A stretch of DNA of 16,035 nt from an uncultured Marinosulfonomonas sp. (GTDB lineage: Bacteria > Pseudomonadota > Alphaproteobacteria > Rhodobacterales > Rhodobacteraceae): contig CAMZKY010000129.1 in the NCBI GenBank assembly GCA_947311455.1, forward strand, positions 1-16,035, in the 5' to 3' direction. The notes under the pieces were generated by a model. That model was not told where the DNA came from and did not search any database. It saw nothing but the letters and a program-made list of their open reading frames with translations. Below are positions 7,766 through 15,714 of this stretch, one piece after another; position 1 is the stretch's first letter, and each line of letters begins with the position of its first letter. Position numbers and translations under genes: made by a program.

Positions 7766-8947
7766 TTAATCAGCCTCATTTGCTTTTAGTCGGTTATTTA
7801 GTTGCAACAACCCCCACGCCAACGGAATAGCCAATAATCCGCCTACAGCAAAAACCAAAGGTTCGGCACCAAAATTTTCAAAGGCTTGGGTGTAAGCGTG
7901 AATGGCACCAAATGTCAGTGTTACATTCAACAAGCCGCGTTTGGTATTCAGGGCGGCATAAATGGCCATACAGGCCAAAAACACAGCCCATATAATAGCG
8001 TACATGTCGGCGCTTATGTGAATGGCCGTGGCGCGAAAGGCGTCTGTTGCGTCTTTGTAGGCCGCGTAGTCACTGTATTTTTCGGAGGTCCAGCGTCCAG
8101 CCCCCCAAATGGTTTCACCCACATAATCTCCCCACAGGCTTCCCACCAGGAAATTCATGTTCATCGTGATAAATCCAAGCACCATCAACATGCCAAAATG
8201 CCGCCCGTAACGTTCCGTCAGCTTTACAGAAGCCCATCCGCAGACCACCACAACCAAGGCCATCTGAACAAGAGAAAGCGTGGTTTCTGGCGAATAAAAT
8301 GCGTAAACCGCATGCCAGTAATCCGTCGATACATCCAGCATTTGCGCAAGTGGCAGGATCGCAAAAACGCTGATAAACCGGATATCAAGAATTAACCCAA
8401 CCGAGAATATGGTGATAGCCGCATAAGCATAAGCCATTTGCAGCAGCGCGCCCTCAGGCTGAAAACTGCCCAATCCGATTAAATGCAAGGCAAGGCCCAT
8501 CAATAAAATTGGCCCGATTACAAATGGCGACGCCACGGTTCTGCGCCACATAAACAAGGTAGCCGCCAAAACCAACGCCCCCATGCCAAATAAATAGGGG
8601 GCGGCTGCCAGATCAAGCCGCTTTACCAGTTCAATACCTGATCCGCCCAACATCATTCCGGTGCCGATTAAAACCGCCGCATTGCCAAAAATTCCAAAAT
8701 TTGACGACAAGAGCCGCAAAATGGCAGAGCCGCTGATCAAGGCCACAATACCAAAGATCGCAACGGGTAGCGGCGCCTCCAGCCAGAATATTAACCCGAA
8801 TGTTGCGGTGATGATACCACCTAAAAGCAAAGTATTAATCGCAAGGGCGGATAATCTGTCTTTTGACCGCAAAATGATTTCATCGGCTTGCTGCTGCGAG
8901 ATAACCCCGTCAGCGACAAGGCTGTGCGTGTTGGCAAGATAATCCAT
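7766..8947 (-). CDS. Polytopic membrane protein, DUF2157-like
   Basis: This 393-residue protein has a short soluble N-terminus, including a segment VADGVISQQQADEII that resembles the helix-turn start of DUF2157 proteins, followed by about eleven or twelve hydrophobic segments from residue 35 to the C-terminus. A longer soluble loop around residues 275-310 is rich in Tyr, Trp and charged residues (ETIWGAGRWTSEKYSDY). The function is unknown; transport or envelope roles would be guesses. The start is an ATG at 8947 with GGAG about 12 bases upstream. It lies first in a two-gene minus-strand unit with the flavoprotein and diverges from ftsW. The DUF2157 assignment rests on topology and N-terminal resemblance from memory, without a profile search. 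Confidence 0.7.
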   Translation of the reverse strand: MDYLANTHSLVADGVISQQQADEIILRSKDRLSALAINTLLLGGIITATFGLIFWLEAPLPVAIFGIVALISGSAILRLLSSNFGIFGNAAVLIGTGMMLGGSGIELVKRLDLAAAPYLFGMGALVLAATLFMWRRTVASPFVIGPILLMGLALHLIGLGSFQPEGALLQMAYAYAAITIFSVGLILDIRFISVFAILPLAQMLDVSTDYWHAVYAFYSPETTLSLVQMALVVVVCGWASVKLTERYGRHFGMLMVLGFITMNMNFLVGSLWGDYVGETIWGAGRWTSEKYSDYAAYKDATDAFRATAIHISADMYAIIWAVFLACMAIYAALNTKRGLLNVTLTFGAIHAYTQAFENFGAEPLVFAVGGLLAIPLAWGLLQLNNRLKANEAD

Positions 8948-9139
8948 AAAATGTCAATGCTCCGATTGCTACTCCATGTTATATATAAACAATATGAACG
9001 ACGTTCAAGGATGCGTGGGTGCATTTTAATCAAATTCATCTGTTATGTAACTGCCCCTAGCATATCATTCCTAAATGCGATAAAATGGCGTTAGATCCGA
9101 AAAATCGGGCGAATTTTTGAGGTAGTTAGGCGGTATCCC
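8948..9139. other. Divergent intergenic region before ftsW
   Basis: This 192-base, AT-rich gap separates the DUF2157-like gene from ftsW and must hold the promoter of the ftsW-murG-murC operon. Towards ftsW I see a possible -10 in GATAAAAT (around 9079-9086) but no good -35. A short inverted repeat, CCGA-AAAA-TCGG, and an AAAAAT/ATTTTT pairing lie just before the ribosome site. An AGGCGG-like site (9128-9133) precedes the ATG at 9140. Confidence 0.45.
8980..9008 (-). promoter_or_regulatory. Candidate sigma-70-type promoter of the DUF2157-flavoprotein unit
   Basis: On the minus strand TTGAAC (9008-9003) is followed after exactly 17 bases by TATATA (8985-8980), 32 bases before the ATG at 8947. 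An 11-base palindrome, GAACG-A-CGTTC (8996-9006), overlaps the -35 element and could be an operator. The promoter call rests on consensus matches only. Confidence 0.5.
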
Positions 9140-10309
9140 ATGACAGAAATGGCGTATGGAGCGATTCCAACACGTGCAAGCGTGCCAATCTTGCCACGTT
9201 GGTGGCAAACGATTGATAAATTTACGATTTCCGCAATTTTGCTTTTGTTCGGTGTCGGGCTATTGCTAGGATTTGCCGCCTCCCCCCCGCTGGCGGAAAA
9301 GAACAATCTTGCGCCCTTCTATTTTGTCCGACGACAGGCGTTCTTTGGCCTTGTGGCATTGCTTGCAATGATTATCACTTCAATGATGTCGCCGTCTTTG
9401 GTGCGTCGGTTGGCCGTATTTGGCTTTGTGGTGTCTTTTACGGCGGTTGTGTTCTTACCCATTTTTGGCACTGATTTTGGCAAAGGCGCTGTGCGCTGGT
9501 ATTCGCTTGGCTTTGCCTCGATACAGCCATCAGAATTCCTGAAACCGGGTTTCATCGTACTTGCGGCGTGGCTTATGGCTGCTAGTCAGGAAATTAACGG
9601 GCCTCCGGGTAAAACCATTTCGCTGGTTCTGGTTGTTGTTGTGGTTGGATTTTTGGCCATGCAGCCCGATTTCGGTCAATCAGTTTTGATCCTGTTTGGC
9701 TGGAGCACGATGTATTTTATTGCTGGCGCGCCGTTGATTTTATTGCTTGGCATGGCGGGTATTACCCTGTTCGCCGGAAGCGTCGCTTATAACAATTCCG
9801 AACACTTTGCCCGCCGCATCGACGGATTTCTATCCACCGATATCGACCCGACCACGCAAATTGGCTATGCAACCAACGCCATTCAGCAAGGCGGATTTTT
9901 CGGCGTTGGCGTTGGCGAAGGTCAAGTAAAATGGCAACTTCCCGATGCCCATACCGATTTCATTATCGCGGTTGCTGCCGAAGAATACGGCTTGATACTG
10001 GTGTTGTTTGTGATTGCCTTGTTTATGGTGATCACCGTGCGCTCATTGCTGCGTTTGTTAAAAGAACGTGATCCGTTTGTGCGCCTTGCCGGAACAGGGC
10101 TTGCCTGTATTTTCGGGGTTCAGGCGATGATCAATATGGGCGTTGCAGTGCGTCTACTTCCGGCCAAAGGCATGACATTGCCGTTCATTTCTTATGGCGG
10201 GTCATCCTTGATTGCGGCGGGGATCACCATGGGGATGCTGCTGGCCTTCACCCGCACCCGCCCTCAAAGCGATCTTGACGATCTCTTTGGCGCAAAAAGG
10301 ACATCGTAA
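9140..10309 (+). CDS. ftsW: Septal peptidoglycan glycosyltransferase FtsW
   Basis: FtsW is the SEDS-family lipid II polymerase that works with FtsI at the division septum. The 389-residue protein has about ten membrane segments, starting at residues 30-50. Family motifs include GAVRWYSLGFASIQPSEF, FGVGVGEGQVKWQLPDAHTDF, where the Asp of HTDF lies in the region assigned to catalysis in SEDS proteins, and the C-terminal LPFISYGGSS. FtsW rather than RodA is preferred because of the gene context and the N-terminus (MTEMAYGAIP). An ATG at 9149 is an alternative start. Its stop overlaps the murG start by one base (TAATG), so the two are likely coupled. Here the gene is cut off from mraY-murD and relies on the divergent region upstream. 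Confidence 0.96.
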   Translation: MTEMAYGAIPTRASVPILPRWWQTIDKFTISAILLLFGVGLLLGFAASPPLAEKNNLAPFYFVRRQAFFGLVALLAMIITSMMSPSLVRRLAVFGFVVSFTAVVFLPIFGTDFGKGAVRWYSLGFASIQPSEFLKPGFIVLAAWLMAASQEINGPPGKTISLVLVVVVVGFLAMQPDFGQSVLILFGWSTMYFIAGAPLILLLGMAGITLFAGSVAYNNSEHFARRIDGFLSTDIDPTTQIGYATNAIQQGGFFGVGVGEGQVKWQLPDAHTDFIIAVAAEEYGLILVLFVIALFMVITVRSLLRLLKERDPFVRLAGTGLACIFGVQAMINMGVAVRLLPAKGMTLPFISYGGSSLIAAGITMGMLLAFTRTRPQSDLDDLFGAKRTS

Positions 10310-11412
10310 TGGCAGATCAACCACTATTGATTTTGGCGGCTGGCGGCACGGGCGGGCATATGTTCCCGGCCCAAGCACTGGCCGAAGAAATGCTGGCGCG
10401 CGGCTGGCGTGTCAAGCTTTCGACAGATGCGCGTGGCGCGCGCTATACCCAAGGATTTCCGCAACAAGTTGAAGTGGACGTCATCGCTTCGGCGACGTTT
10501 GCACGTGGTGGCGTCGCCGCAAAATTTCTGGTGCCGTTTCGCATTCTTGGCGGGGTTATCGCCTCTATCACACGGCTTTCGCGCGACAAGCCTGCCGCGG
10601 TTGTCGGCTTTGGCGGATACCCGTCTATTCCGGCATTGGCTGCGGCTTGGATATTGCGCCTGCCGCGAATGCTTCATGAACAAAACGGGGTTTTAGGACG
10701 GGTGAACCAGCTGTTTTCCAAACGGGTGGATTTGATCGCCTGTGGGACATGGCCCACCACATTGCCTGACGGGGTGCAAAGCGAATATATCGGTAATCCC
10801 GTGCGCGCTGCCATTCTGGAACGGGCTGGATCAGGTTATATTGCACCGGGTGATTACCCGATGTCGGTCCTGGTGATGGGCGGTTCGCAAGGGGCGCGGA
10901 TTTTATCTGATATTGTGCCCCCTGCCATTGCCAATCTACCCAGCCCGATGCGCGGCTTTGTGCGCGTATCCCATCAAGCTCGCGAAGAAGATCTGGAACG
11001 GGTTTCCGCCTTTTATAGCGAACACGGAATTGACGCCGACGTGCAAACCTTTTTCAACGATGTGCCCAAGCGCATGTCCGAAGCACAGCTGGTGATATCC
11101 CGCGCTGGCGCATCATCGGTGGCTGATATTTCAGTGATTGGCCGCCCGTCAATTTTGATCCCGCTGGCTTTCGCCATTCGGGATGAGCAAACAGCCAATG
11201 CGCGCACTTTGGTCGAGGCCCAAGCCGCGGTATTAATTCCGGAATCAAACCTAACGCCAGACACATTGGGTGATCAAATTCAATCCATCTTTGAAAATCC
11301 GAACGGCGCAAATTCGATGGCCAACGCTGCGTTATCATGTGGCAAACCCGACGCGGCAAGCGATCTTGCCACGCTGGTTGAAACACTGGCCGAGTCAGGA
11401 AAAACCAAATGA
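10309..11412 (+). CDS. murG: UDP-GlcNAc:lipid I GlcNAc transferase MurG
   Basis: MurG is a peripheral inner-membrane GT-B glycosyltransferase that converts lipid I to lipid II. The 367 residues show the first glycine loop AAGGTGGHMFPA (10-21), FGGYPSIPA and the HEQNGVLGRVN segment of the acceptor domain, the linker-region MGGSQGARI, and the donor-site SRAGASSVADI. The usual DHQ near the end of the donor site reads DEQ here (RDEQTANA), a mild departure that may be lineage-specific. The start overlaps the ftsW stop by one base and has an AGGA about 8-9 bases upstream. The end overlaps murC by four bases (ATGA). The length is normal. Confidence 0.97.
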   Translation: MADQPLLILAAGGTGGHMFPAQALAEEMLARGWRVKLSTDARGARYTQGFPQQVEVDVIASATFARGGVAAKFLVPFRILGGVIASITRLSRDKPAAVVGFGGYPSIPALAAAWILRLPRMLHEQNGVLGRVNQLFSKRVDLIACGTWPTTLPDGVQSEYIGNPVRAAILERAGSGYIAPGDYPMSVLVMGGSQGARILSDIVPPAIANLPSPMRGFVRVSHQAREEDLERVSAFYSEHGIDADVQTFFNDVPKRMSEAQLVISRAGASSVADISVIGRPSILIPLAFAIRDEQTANARTLVEAQAAVLIPESNLTPDTLGDQIQSIFENPNGANSMANAALSCGKPDAASDLATLVETLAESGKTK

Positions 11413-12800
11413 ATTCAGCAACTAAACTGCCTATTGAACTGGGCGCGATCCATTTTGTTGGCATAGGCGGGATCGGTATGTCCGGTATTGCCGAAGTATT
11501 GTTAAATCACGGCTACCAGGTGCAAGGATCAGATCTGAAAGCCAGCAAAATCACCGATCGGCTAGAGAAATTAGGCGCGACGATTTTCGTTGGTCAACGC
11601 GCGGAAAACCTTGAAAATGCCGAGGTTGTGGTGATTTCATCTGCGATTAAACCCGGTAATCCCGAGCTGGACAGCGCCCGCGCGCGTGGCCTTCCGGTGG
11701 TGCGCCGTGCCGAAATGCTAGCTGAATTGATGCGATTAAGATCCAATGTGGCGGTCGCTGGCACCCATGGTAAAACCACCACAACAACAATGGTGGCAAC
11801 GCTGTTGGATGCTGGGGGGCTTGACCCGACGGTGATTAATGGCGGCATCATCCATGCTTACGATTCAAACGCCCGTATGGGGGGCGGTGAATGGATGGTG
11901 GTCGAGGCCGACGAAAGCGACGGCACCTTTAACCGCCTGCCCGCCACAATCGCCATTGTCACCAACATTGATCCTGAACATATGGAGCATTGGAAAACCT
12001 TTGATAATCTGCGCCAAGGCTTTCATGATTTCGTGTCGAACATTCCATTTTACGGATTGGCCGTGTGCAACACCGATCACGCCGAGGTGCAGGCTTTGGT
12101 TGGCAAGATCACCGACCGCCGTGTGGTCACATACGGCTTTAACACCCAAGCCGATGTGCGGGCAATAAACCTGACCTATAAACGTGGTGTGGCGCATTTT
12201 GATATTCAGCTGAATAATGAAGACAATGTGATCAGGGATTGCACCCTACCGATGCCCGGAGATCACAATATTTCCAATGCCTTAGCCGCTGTTTCTGTGG
12301 CGCGGTATCTGGGGATGAAGCTTGCGGAAATCCGCGAGGCCTTGGCCAATTTCAAAGGCGTAAATCGCCGTTTCACCCGCATTGGTGAATTCAACGGCGT
12401 GACAATTATCGACGACTATGCCCACCATCCGGTAGAAATCACTGCGGTTTTAACCGCCGCACAACAAGCCACCGAAGGGCGTGTGATTGCAGTGCATCAA
12501 CCGCACAGATATTCGCGCTTGCATGACCTGTTCGAGGATTTTTGTTCCTGCTTTAACGACGCCGATGTGGTGGGCATCACCGATATTTTCGCCGCCGGAG
12601 AAGAACCGATCAAGGGGGCAAGCCGTGATGATTTGGTGGCCGGTCTGATAACCCACGGGCACCGCCACGCCCTTGCTGTGGCGGATGAGAACGCGTTGGT
12701 GAACCTGATCAAAGCCGAGGCCAAACCGGGTGATCTGGTGGTGTGTCTGGGGGCCGGTACCATCAGTGCATGGGCCAATAATCTGCCCAATCGCCTGTGA
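11409..12800 (+). CDS. murC: UDP-N-acetylmuramate--L-alanine ligase MurC
   Basis: MurC is the cytoplasmic ATP-dependent ligase that attaches L-alanine to UDP-MurNAc, the first stem-peptide step. The 463 residues contain the N-terminal nucleotide-sugar loop VGIGGIGMSG (17-26), the ATPase P-loop GTHGKTT (118-124), EADESDGTF, TNIDPEHMEHW in the central domain, and DDYAHHP (335-341) with HQPHRYSR in the C-terminal domain. Both ends overlap neighbours by four bases: ATGA with murG and GTGA with the small gene downstream. In the standard cluster murB would follow; here it lies about 8 kb away on the opposite strand. Confidence 0.97.
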   Translation: MNSATKLPIELGAIHFVGIGGIGMSGIAEVLLNHGYQVQGSDLKASKITDRLEKLGATIFVGQRAENLENAEVVVISSAIKPGNPELDSARARGLPVVRRAEMLAELMRLRSNVAVAGTHGKTTTTTMVATLLDAGGLDPTVINGGIIHAYDSNARMGGGEWMVVEADESDGTFNRLPATIAIVTNIDPEHMEHWKTFDNLRQGFHDFVSNIPFYGLAVCNTDHAEVQALVGKITDRRVVTYGFNTQADVRAINLTYKRGVAHFDIQLNNEDNVIRDCTLPMPGDHNISNALAAVSVARYLGMKLAEIREALANFKGVNRRFTRIGEFNGVTIIDDYAHHPVEITAVLTAAQQATEGRVIAVHQPHRYSRLHDLFEDFCSCFNDADVVGITDIFAAGEEPIKGASRDDLVAGLITHGHRHALAVADENALVNLIKAEAKPGDLVVCLGAGTISAWANNLPNRL

Positions 12801-13042
12801 CGCCGTCACTGATATTTGCCGCCGCATGGATGTTGCTGGCCAATGTTCTGGCGATGTTGCCAAGCACCGATAATTACTGGCGCCGCGCCTATATCCTGAT
12901 GGCCTCGGGCGTGCCGCTGGCGGGCTGGGTGTTTTGGCAAAACGGGCTGTGGTGGGGGCTTGGATTTATCGCGGCGGCTGTGGCTGTTTTAAAATGGGCG
13001 CTGCTCTATTTCTGGCGCAAATTACGCGGCAAATCAGGCTGA
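12797..13042 (+). CDS. DUF2484-family small membrane protein
   Basis: This 81-residue protein starts with GTG inside the murC stop (GTGA overlap), so translation is coupled to murC. It contains two or three hydrophobic segments (about 4-20, 31-46, 51-70) with a conserved-looking LPSTDNYWRRAY between them and a basic C-terminus (WRKLRGKSG). I recognise it as DUF2484, a family I know mainly from Rhodobacteraceae beside murC/murB. Its function is unknown; its fixed place in the dcw cluster suggests an envelope role. Because it travels with murC, it marks the right end of the block proposed to be inverted. Confidence 0.8.
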   Translation: MTPSLIFAAAWMLLANVLAMLPSTDNYWRRAYILMASGVPLAGWVFWQNGLWWGLGFIAAAVAVLKWALLYFWRKLRGKSG

Positions 13043-13049
13043 ATTCACT

Positions 13050-13104
13050 GTATGGCAAACGTATGGCAAATGTATGGCAAACGTATGGCAAACGTAGTGC
13101 AAAT
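13050..13104. repeat. 11-bp tandem repeat array, five units
   Basis: Five adjacent 11-base units start at 13050, 13061, 13072, 13083 and 13094. Units 1, 3 and 4 are identical (gtatggcaaac), unit 2 differs by one base (final t), and unit 5 is diverged (gtagtgcaaat). The period is about one DNA helical turn, so the units would face the same side of the helix. They sit in the convergent gap between DUF2484 and mraY. They could be protein-binding iterons or a slippage product; no coding role is likely, since 11 is not a multiple of 3 and the frame differs between units. Confidence 0.9.
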
Positions 13105-13150
13105 TTTACGTGTCATTTGGCCAAAAACCAACGTCATAAAACAAATGTAG

Positions 13151-13167
13151 GGCGGGGTTTACCCGCC
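13151..13167. terminator. GC-rich hairpin in the DUF2484-mraY convergent gap
   Basis: GGCGGG (13151-13156) and CCCGCC (13162-13167) form a perfect 6-bp GC stem with a GTTTA loop, 13 bases past the mraY stop. No proper T-tract follows on either strand (the minus strand has CTACATTTGTTTT), so efficient intrinsic termination is uncertain. The surrounding TGTAGGGCGGG...CCCGCC pattern resembles dispersed intergenic palindromes of marine alphaproteobacteria, as far as I recall. Confidence 0.5.
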
Positions 13168-13180
13168 GTTCATAGCCTTC

Positions 13181-14263
13181 TCAACGCACCTTAAGTGTGG
13201 CCAATCCGATCAGTGCCAGCACCAGCGCGATGATCCAGAACCGGATCACAATCTGCGGCTCGGCCCAGCCCTTTTTCTCGTAATGATGATGGATAGGGGC
13301 CATCAGGAAAACGCGTTTTTTGGTCTTCTTGTAATAAAGCACTTGAATGATCACCGACATTGCTTCAGCTACAAAAACCCCACCAACAATCGCCCAAACG
13401 ATTTCGTGTTTGGTCACAACCGCAATCACCCCCAAACCTCCACCAAGAGCAAGCGAGCCTGTGTCGCCCATGAACACCGCCGCAGGCGGGGCGTTATACC
13501 ATAAAAATCCAAGCCCGCCGCCAATCAGCGCCGAGGTGAAGATCAACAACTCACCAGTATCGGGTACATAATGCACATCCAGATATTCGGTAAAATCCAC
13601 ACGGCCCACCGCATAGGCAATCACCCCCAGTGTTCCGGCGGCGATCATCACCGGCATAATTGCCAAACCGTCCAGACCATCGGTTAAATTCACCGCATTG
13701 GCCGAGCCAACGATCACAATCACCACAAACGGAATATACATATACCCCAGATTAATCAGCGTATCCTTGAACACAGGTAAGGCGAGTTGGCCAGACAAAT
13801 CCACCGGATGTAAACGCGTTGCCCAGTATCCGGCGATCACCGCAACGATAATCCCAAGCCCAAGGCGGATTTTGCTGGATACACCCGCCGTGTTATGTTT
13901 GCTCACCTTGGCGTAGTCATCGGCAAATCCGATCAGACCAAACGACATGGTGACGAACAAAACCAGCCAGATATATTGATTATCCAGCCGCGCCCATAAC
14001 AGCGTCGAAAACAGAATTGCGCTTAAAATCAACAACCCGCCCATTGTCGGGGTGCCTGCCTTTACAAAATGGCTTTCTGGCCCATCATCGCGGATCGGCT
14101 GGCCCTTGCCTTGTTTGCGGCGCAGCATGTTGATCAAAGGTTGGCCAAACAAAAATCCGAACACGAGGGCGGTAAAAAACGCTCCGCCGGACCGCACGGT
14201 GATATACCGGAATAAATTGAAAAAATCGCCGCCGTCGGAAAGTTCACTTAGCCAAAATAACAC
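13181..14263 (-). CDS. mraY: Phospho-N-acetylmuramoyl-pentapeptide-transferase MraY
   Basis: MraY is the integral inner-membrane enzyme that transfers phospho-MurNAc-pentapeptide to undecaprenyl phosphate, giving lipid I. The 360-residue protein has about ten membrane segments. Key residues are visible: the cytoplasmic loop with TPTMGG (71-76), FADDY with Asp115 and Asp116, NAVNLTDGLDG (189-199), FMGDTGS with Asp267, and HHH at 325-327 in the conserved loop before the last helix. The start is GTG at 14263, chosen because LFWLSELSDGGDFFNLFRY matches the family N-terminus and an AGGG lies 9 bases upstream, overlapping the murF stop. It follows murF after 11 bases. It is the last gene of the murE-murF-mraY unit because murD, normally next, has been displaced. 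Confidence 0.97.
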   Translation of the reverse strand: MLFWLSELSDGGDFFNLFRYITVRSGGAFFTALVFGFLFGQPLINMLRRKQGKGQPIRDDGPESHFVKAGTPTMGGLLILSAILFSTLLWARLDNQYIWLVLFVTMSFGLIGFADDYAKVSKHNTAGVSSKIRLGLGIIVAVIAGYWATRLHPVDLSGQLALPVFKDTLINLGYMYIPFVVIVIVGSANAVNLTDGLDGLAIMPVMIAAGTLGVIAYAVGRVDFTEYLDVHYVPDTGELLIFTSALIGGGLGFLWYNAPPAAVFMGDTGSLALGGGLGVIAVVTKHEIVWAIVGGVFVAEAMSVIIQVLYYKKTKKRVFLMAPIHHHYEKKGWAEPQIVIRFWIIALVLALIGLATLKVR

Positions 14264-14274
14264 TTAAAATATCC

Positions 14275-15714
14275 CTATACCTGTTCCTGTTTGGCGCTTT
14301 GCCCCAATTTTTGGATGGCGTCAACAACCACGCGCGCTTTTGACCCGAGCGAGCCCTTAACCAGCACCACATCCCCCGCATCCACAAGCTGATGCACAAT
14401 CGTCGCCAATTCAGCGGATTTTTCAAACCATTGGCCGCGTTTGTGATCTGGCAACGCCTCCCACAAAGCGCGCATCAAGGGGCCAAAGCAATGCACTGTG
14501 TCAATATCAGCCATCGCCGCGTGACTGGCCATTTGGGCATGCAAGGCAGCCTCGTCCGCGCCCAATTCCAGCATATCGCCAAGCATGGCAATACGCCGTC
14601 CGGTTTCAATACGTCCTAGCCCGTTTTTAGGCTGACTAGCCGCCAGAATATCCAGCGACGCCCCAAGCGACGTTGGATTGGCATTATACGCATCATCAAT
14701 CAGATCAAGGGTTTGATCACGCTCAACGGCATCAAGCAAAACCGTTTCCAGCACGCCGCGCCCCATCGGAGGCACCCACAGCGCCATATCATTGGCGGCC
14801 AATGCCACATCCAGATCAAGTGCGCGAACCACAGCAAGCACACCCAAGCCATTGATTAAAAAATGTTTTCCCAGGCTGTTCACTTTGAACATCACCACGT
14901 CTGTTGCGATACGGCCAAGGGCAATTGTCATGTTTTGGGCAAAAGACGTTTCTAACAGCGTGAAATCATTTCCATCTGTTTCGCCAAACCGCACACAGGT
15001 CAAACCGCAGGTGGCTGCATAACCCATCAGAATCGGCGTGGTGCCCATATCGCCATTCACCACCGCAACGCCACCCTGCTCTACCCCGTCAAAGATCGAA
15101 GCCTTTTCCTGCGCGATCCCGTCCAGCCCGTCAAATGCCGCCATATGTGCCGCTGCCACATTGGTGATCATCGCCACATGCGGGCGGGCCATCTTGGAGA
15201 GTGGTGCAATTTCGCCCGGGTGATTCATGCCGATTTCAATCACGGCAAAATTACTGTCCGCCGGCATCCGGGCCAAGGTGAGAGGCACACCCCAATGATT
15301 GTTAAAGCTGCGCTCGGCCGCGTGCACTTTGCCTTGCCGTGTCAAAACACTGCGCAACATTTCCTTGGTCGAGGTTTTGCCAACCGATCCGGTGACGCCG
15401 ATGACTTTGGCCTTGGTGCGGGCGCGCGCCGCAACGCCCAAGGCTTGCAGCGCGGTCAGAACGTCCTCAACAATCAGCAATGGCGCATCAGCAGGCACAC
15501 CGTCGGGAATATGCGACACCAAGGCTGCCGCGGCGCCGTTTTCCAAAGCTTGTGCAACAAAATCGTGGCCATCGCGCACATCCTTGAGGGCCACAAACAA
15601 ATCGCCAGCTTGAATTTCACGGGTATCTATGGAAACGCCGTTTGCTTCCCATGCGCAAGTGGAGCGCCCGCCTGTGGCTGCAGCGGCGTCTTGTGACGTC
15701 CAAAGCGCACTCAT
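14275..15714 (-). CDS. murF: UDP-MurNAc-tripeptide--D-alanyl-D-alanine ligase MurF
   Basis: MurF is the cytoplasmic ATP-dependent ligase that adds D-Ala-D-Ala, made by DdlB, to the UDP-MurNAc-tripeptide. The 479 residues include an N-terminal substrate domain with VSIDTREIQAGDLFVAL, the P-loop TGSVGKTS (108-115), FNNHWGVPLTLARMP and EIGMNHPGEI of the central ATPase domain, and DDAYNANPTS followed by MLGDMLELG in the C-terminal region. The start codon overlaps the murE stop by four bases (ATGA), and mraY follows 11 bases after its stop. The length is usual for alphaproteobacterial MurF. Confidence 0.97.
   Translation of the reverse strand: MSALWTSQDAAAATGGRSTCAWEANGVSIDTREIQAGDLFVALKDVRDGHDFVAQALENGAAAALVSHIPDGVPADAPLLIVEDVLTALQALGVAARARTKAKVIGVTGSVGKTSTKEMLRSVLTRQGKVHAAERSFNNHWGVPLTLARMPADSNFAVIEIGMNHPGEIAPLSKMARPHVAMITNVAAAHMAAFDGLDGIAQEKASIFDGVEQGGVAVVNGDMGTTPILMGYAATCGLTCVRFGETDGNDFTLLETSFAQNMTIALGRIATDVVMFKVNSLGKHFLINGLGVLAVVRALDLDVALAANDMALWVPPMGRGVLETVLLDAVERDQTLDLIDDAYNANPTSLGASLDILAASQPKNGLGRIETGRRIAMLGDMLELGADEAALHAQMASHAAMADIDTVHCFGPLMRALWEALPDHKRGQWFEKSAELATIVHQLVDAGDVVLVKGSLGSKARVVVDAIQKLGQSAKQEQV

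Noticed and set aside
8996..9006. LexA (SOS) operator
   Set aside because: The alphaproteobacterial LexA box is GTTC-N7-GTTC; here the arrangement is GAAC-N3-GTTC, with wrong spacing and orientation.
8948..9139. CtrA-binding sites before ftsW
   Set aside because: A TTAA occurs at about 9027, but no second TTAA follows at the required 7-base spacing.
13050..13104. CRISPR-like array
   Set aside because: Units are only 11 bases and directly adjacent, with no spacers and no cas genes nearby.
12934..13194. Plus-strand ORF running from DUF2484 through the tandem repeats
   Set aside because: It is out of frame with DUF2484, and its tail is just the translated 11-base repeats and hairpin.
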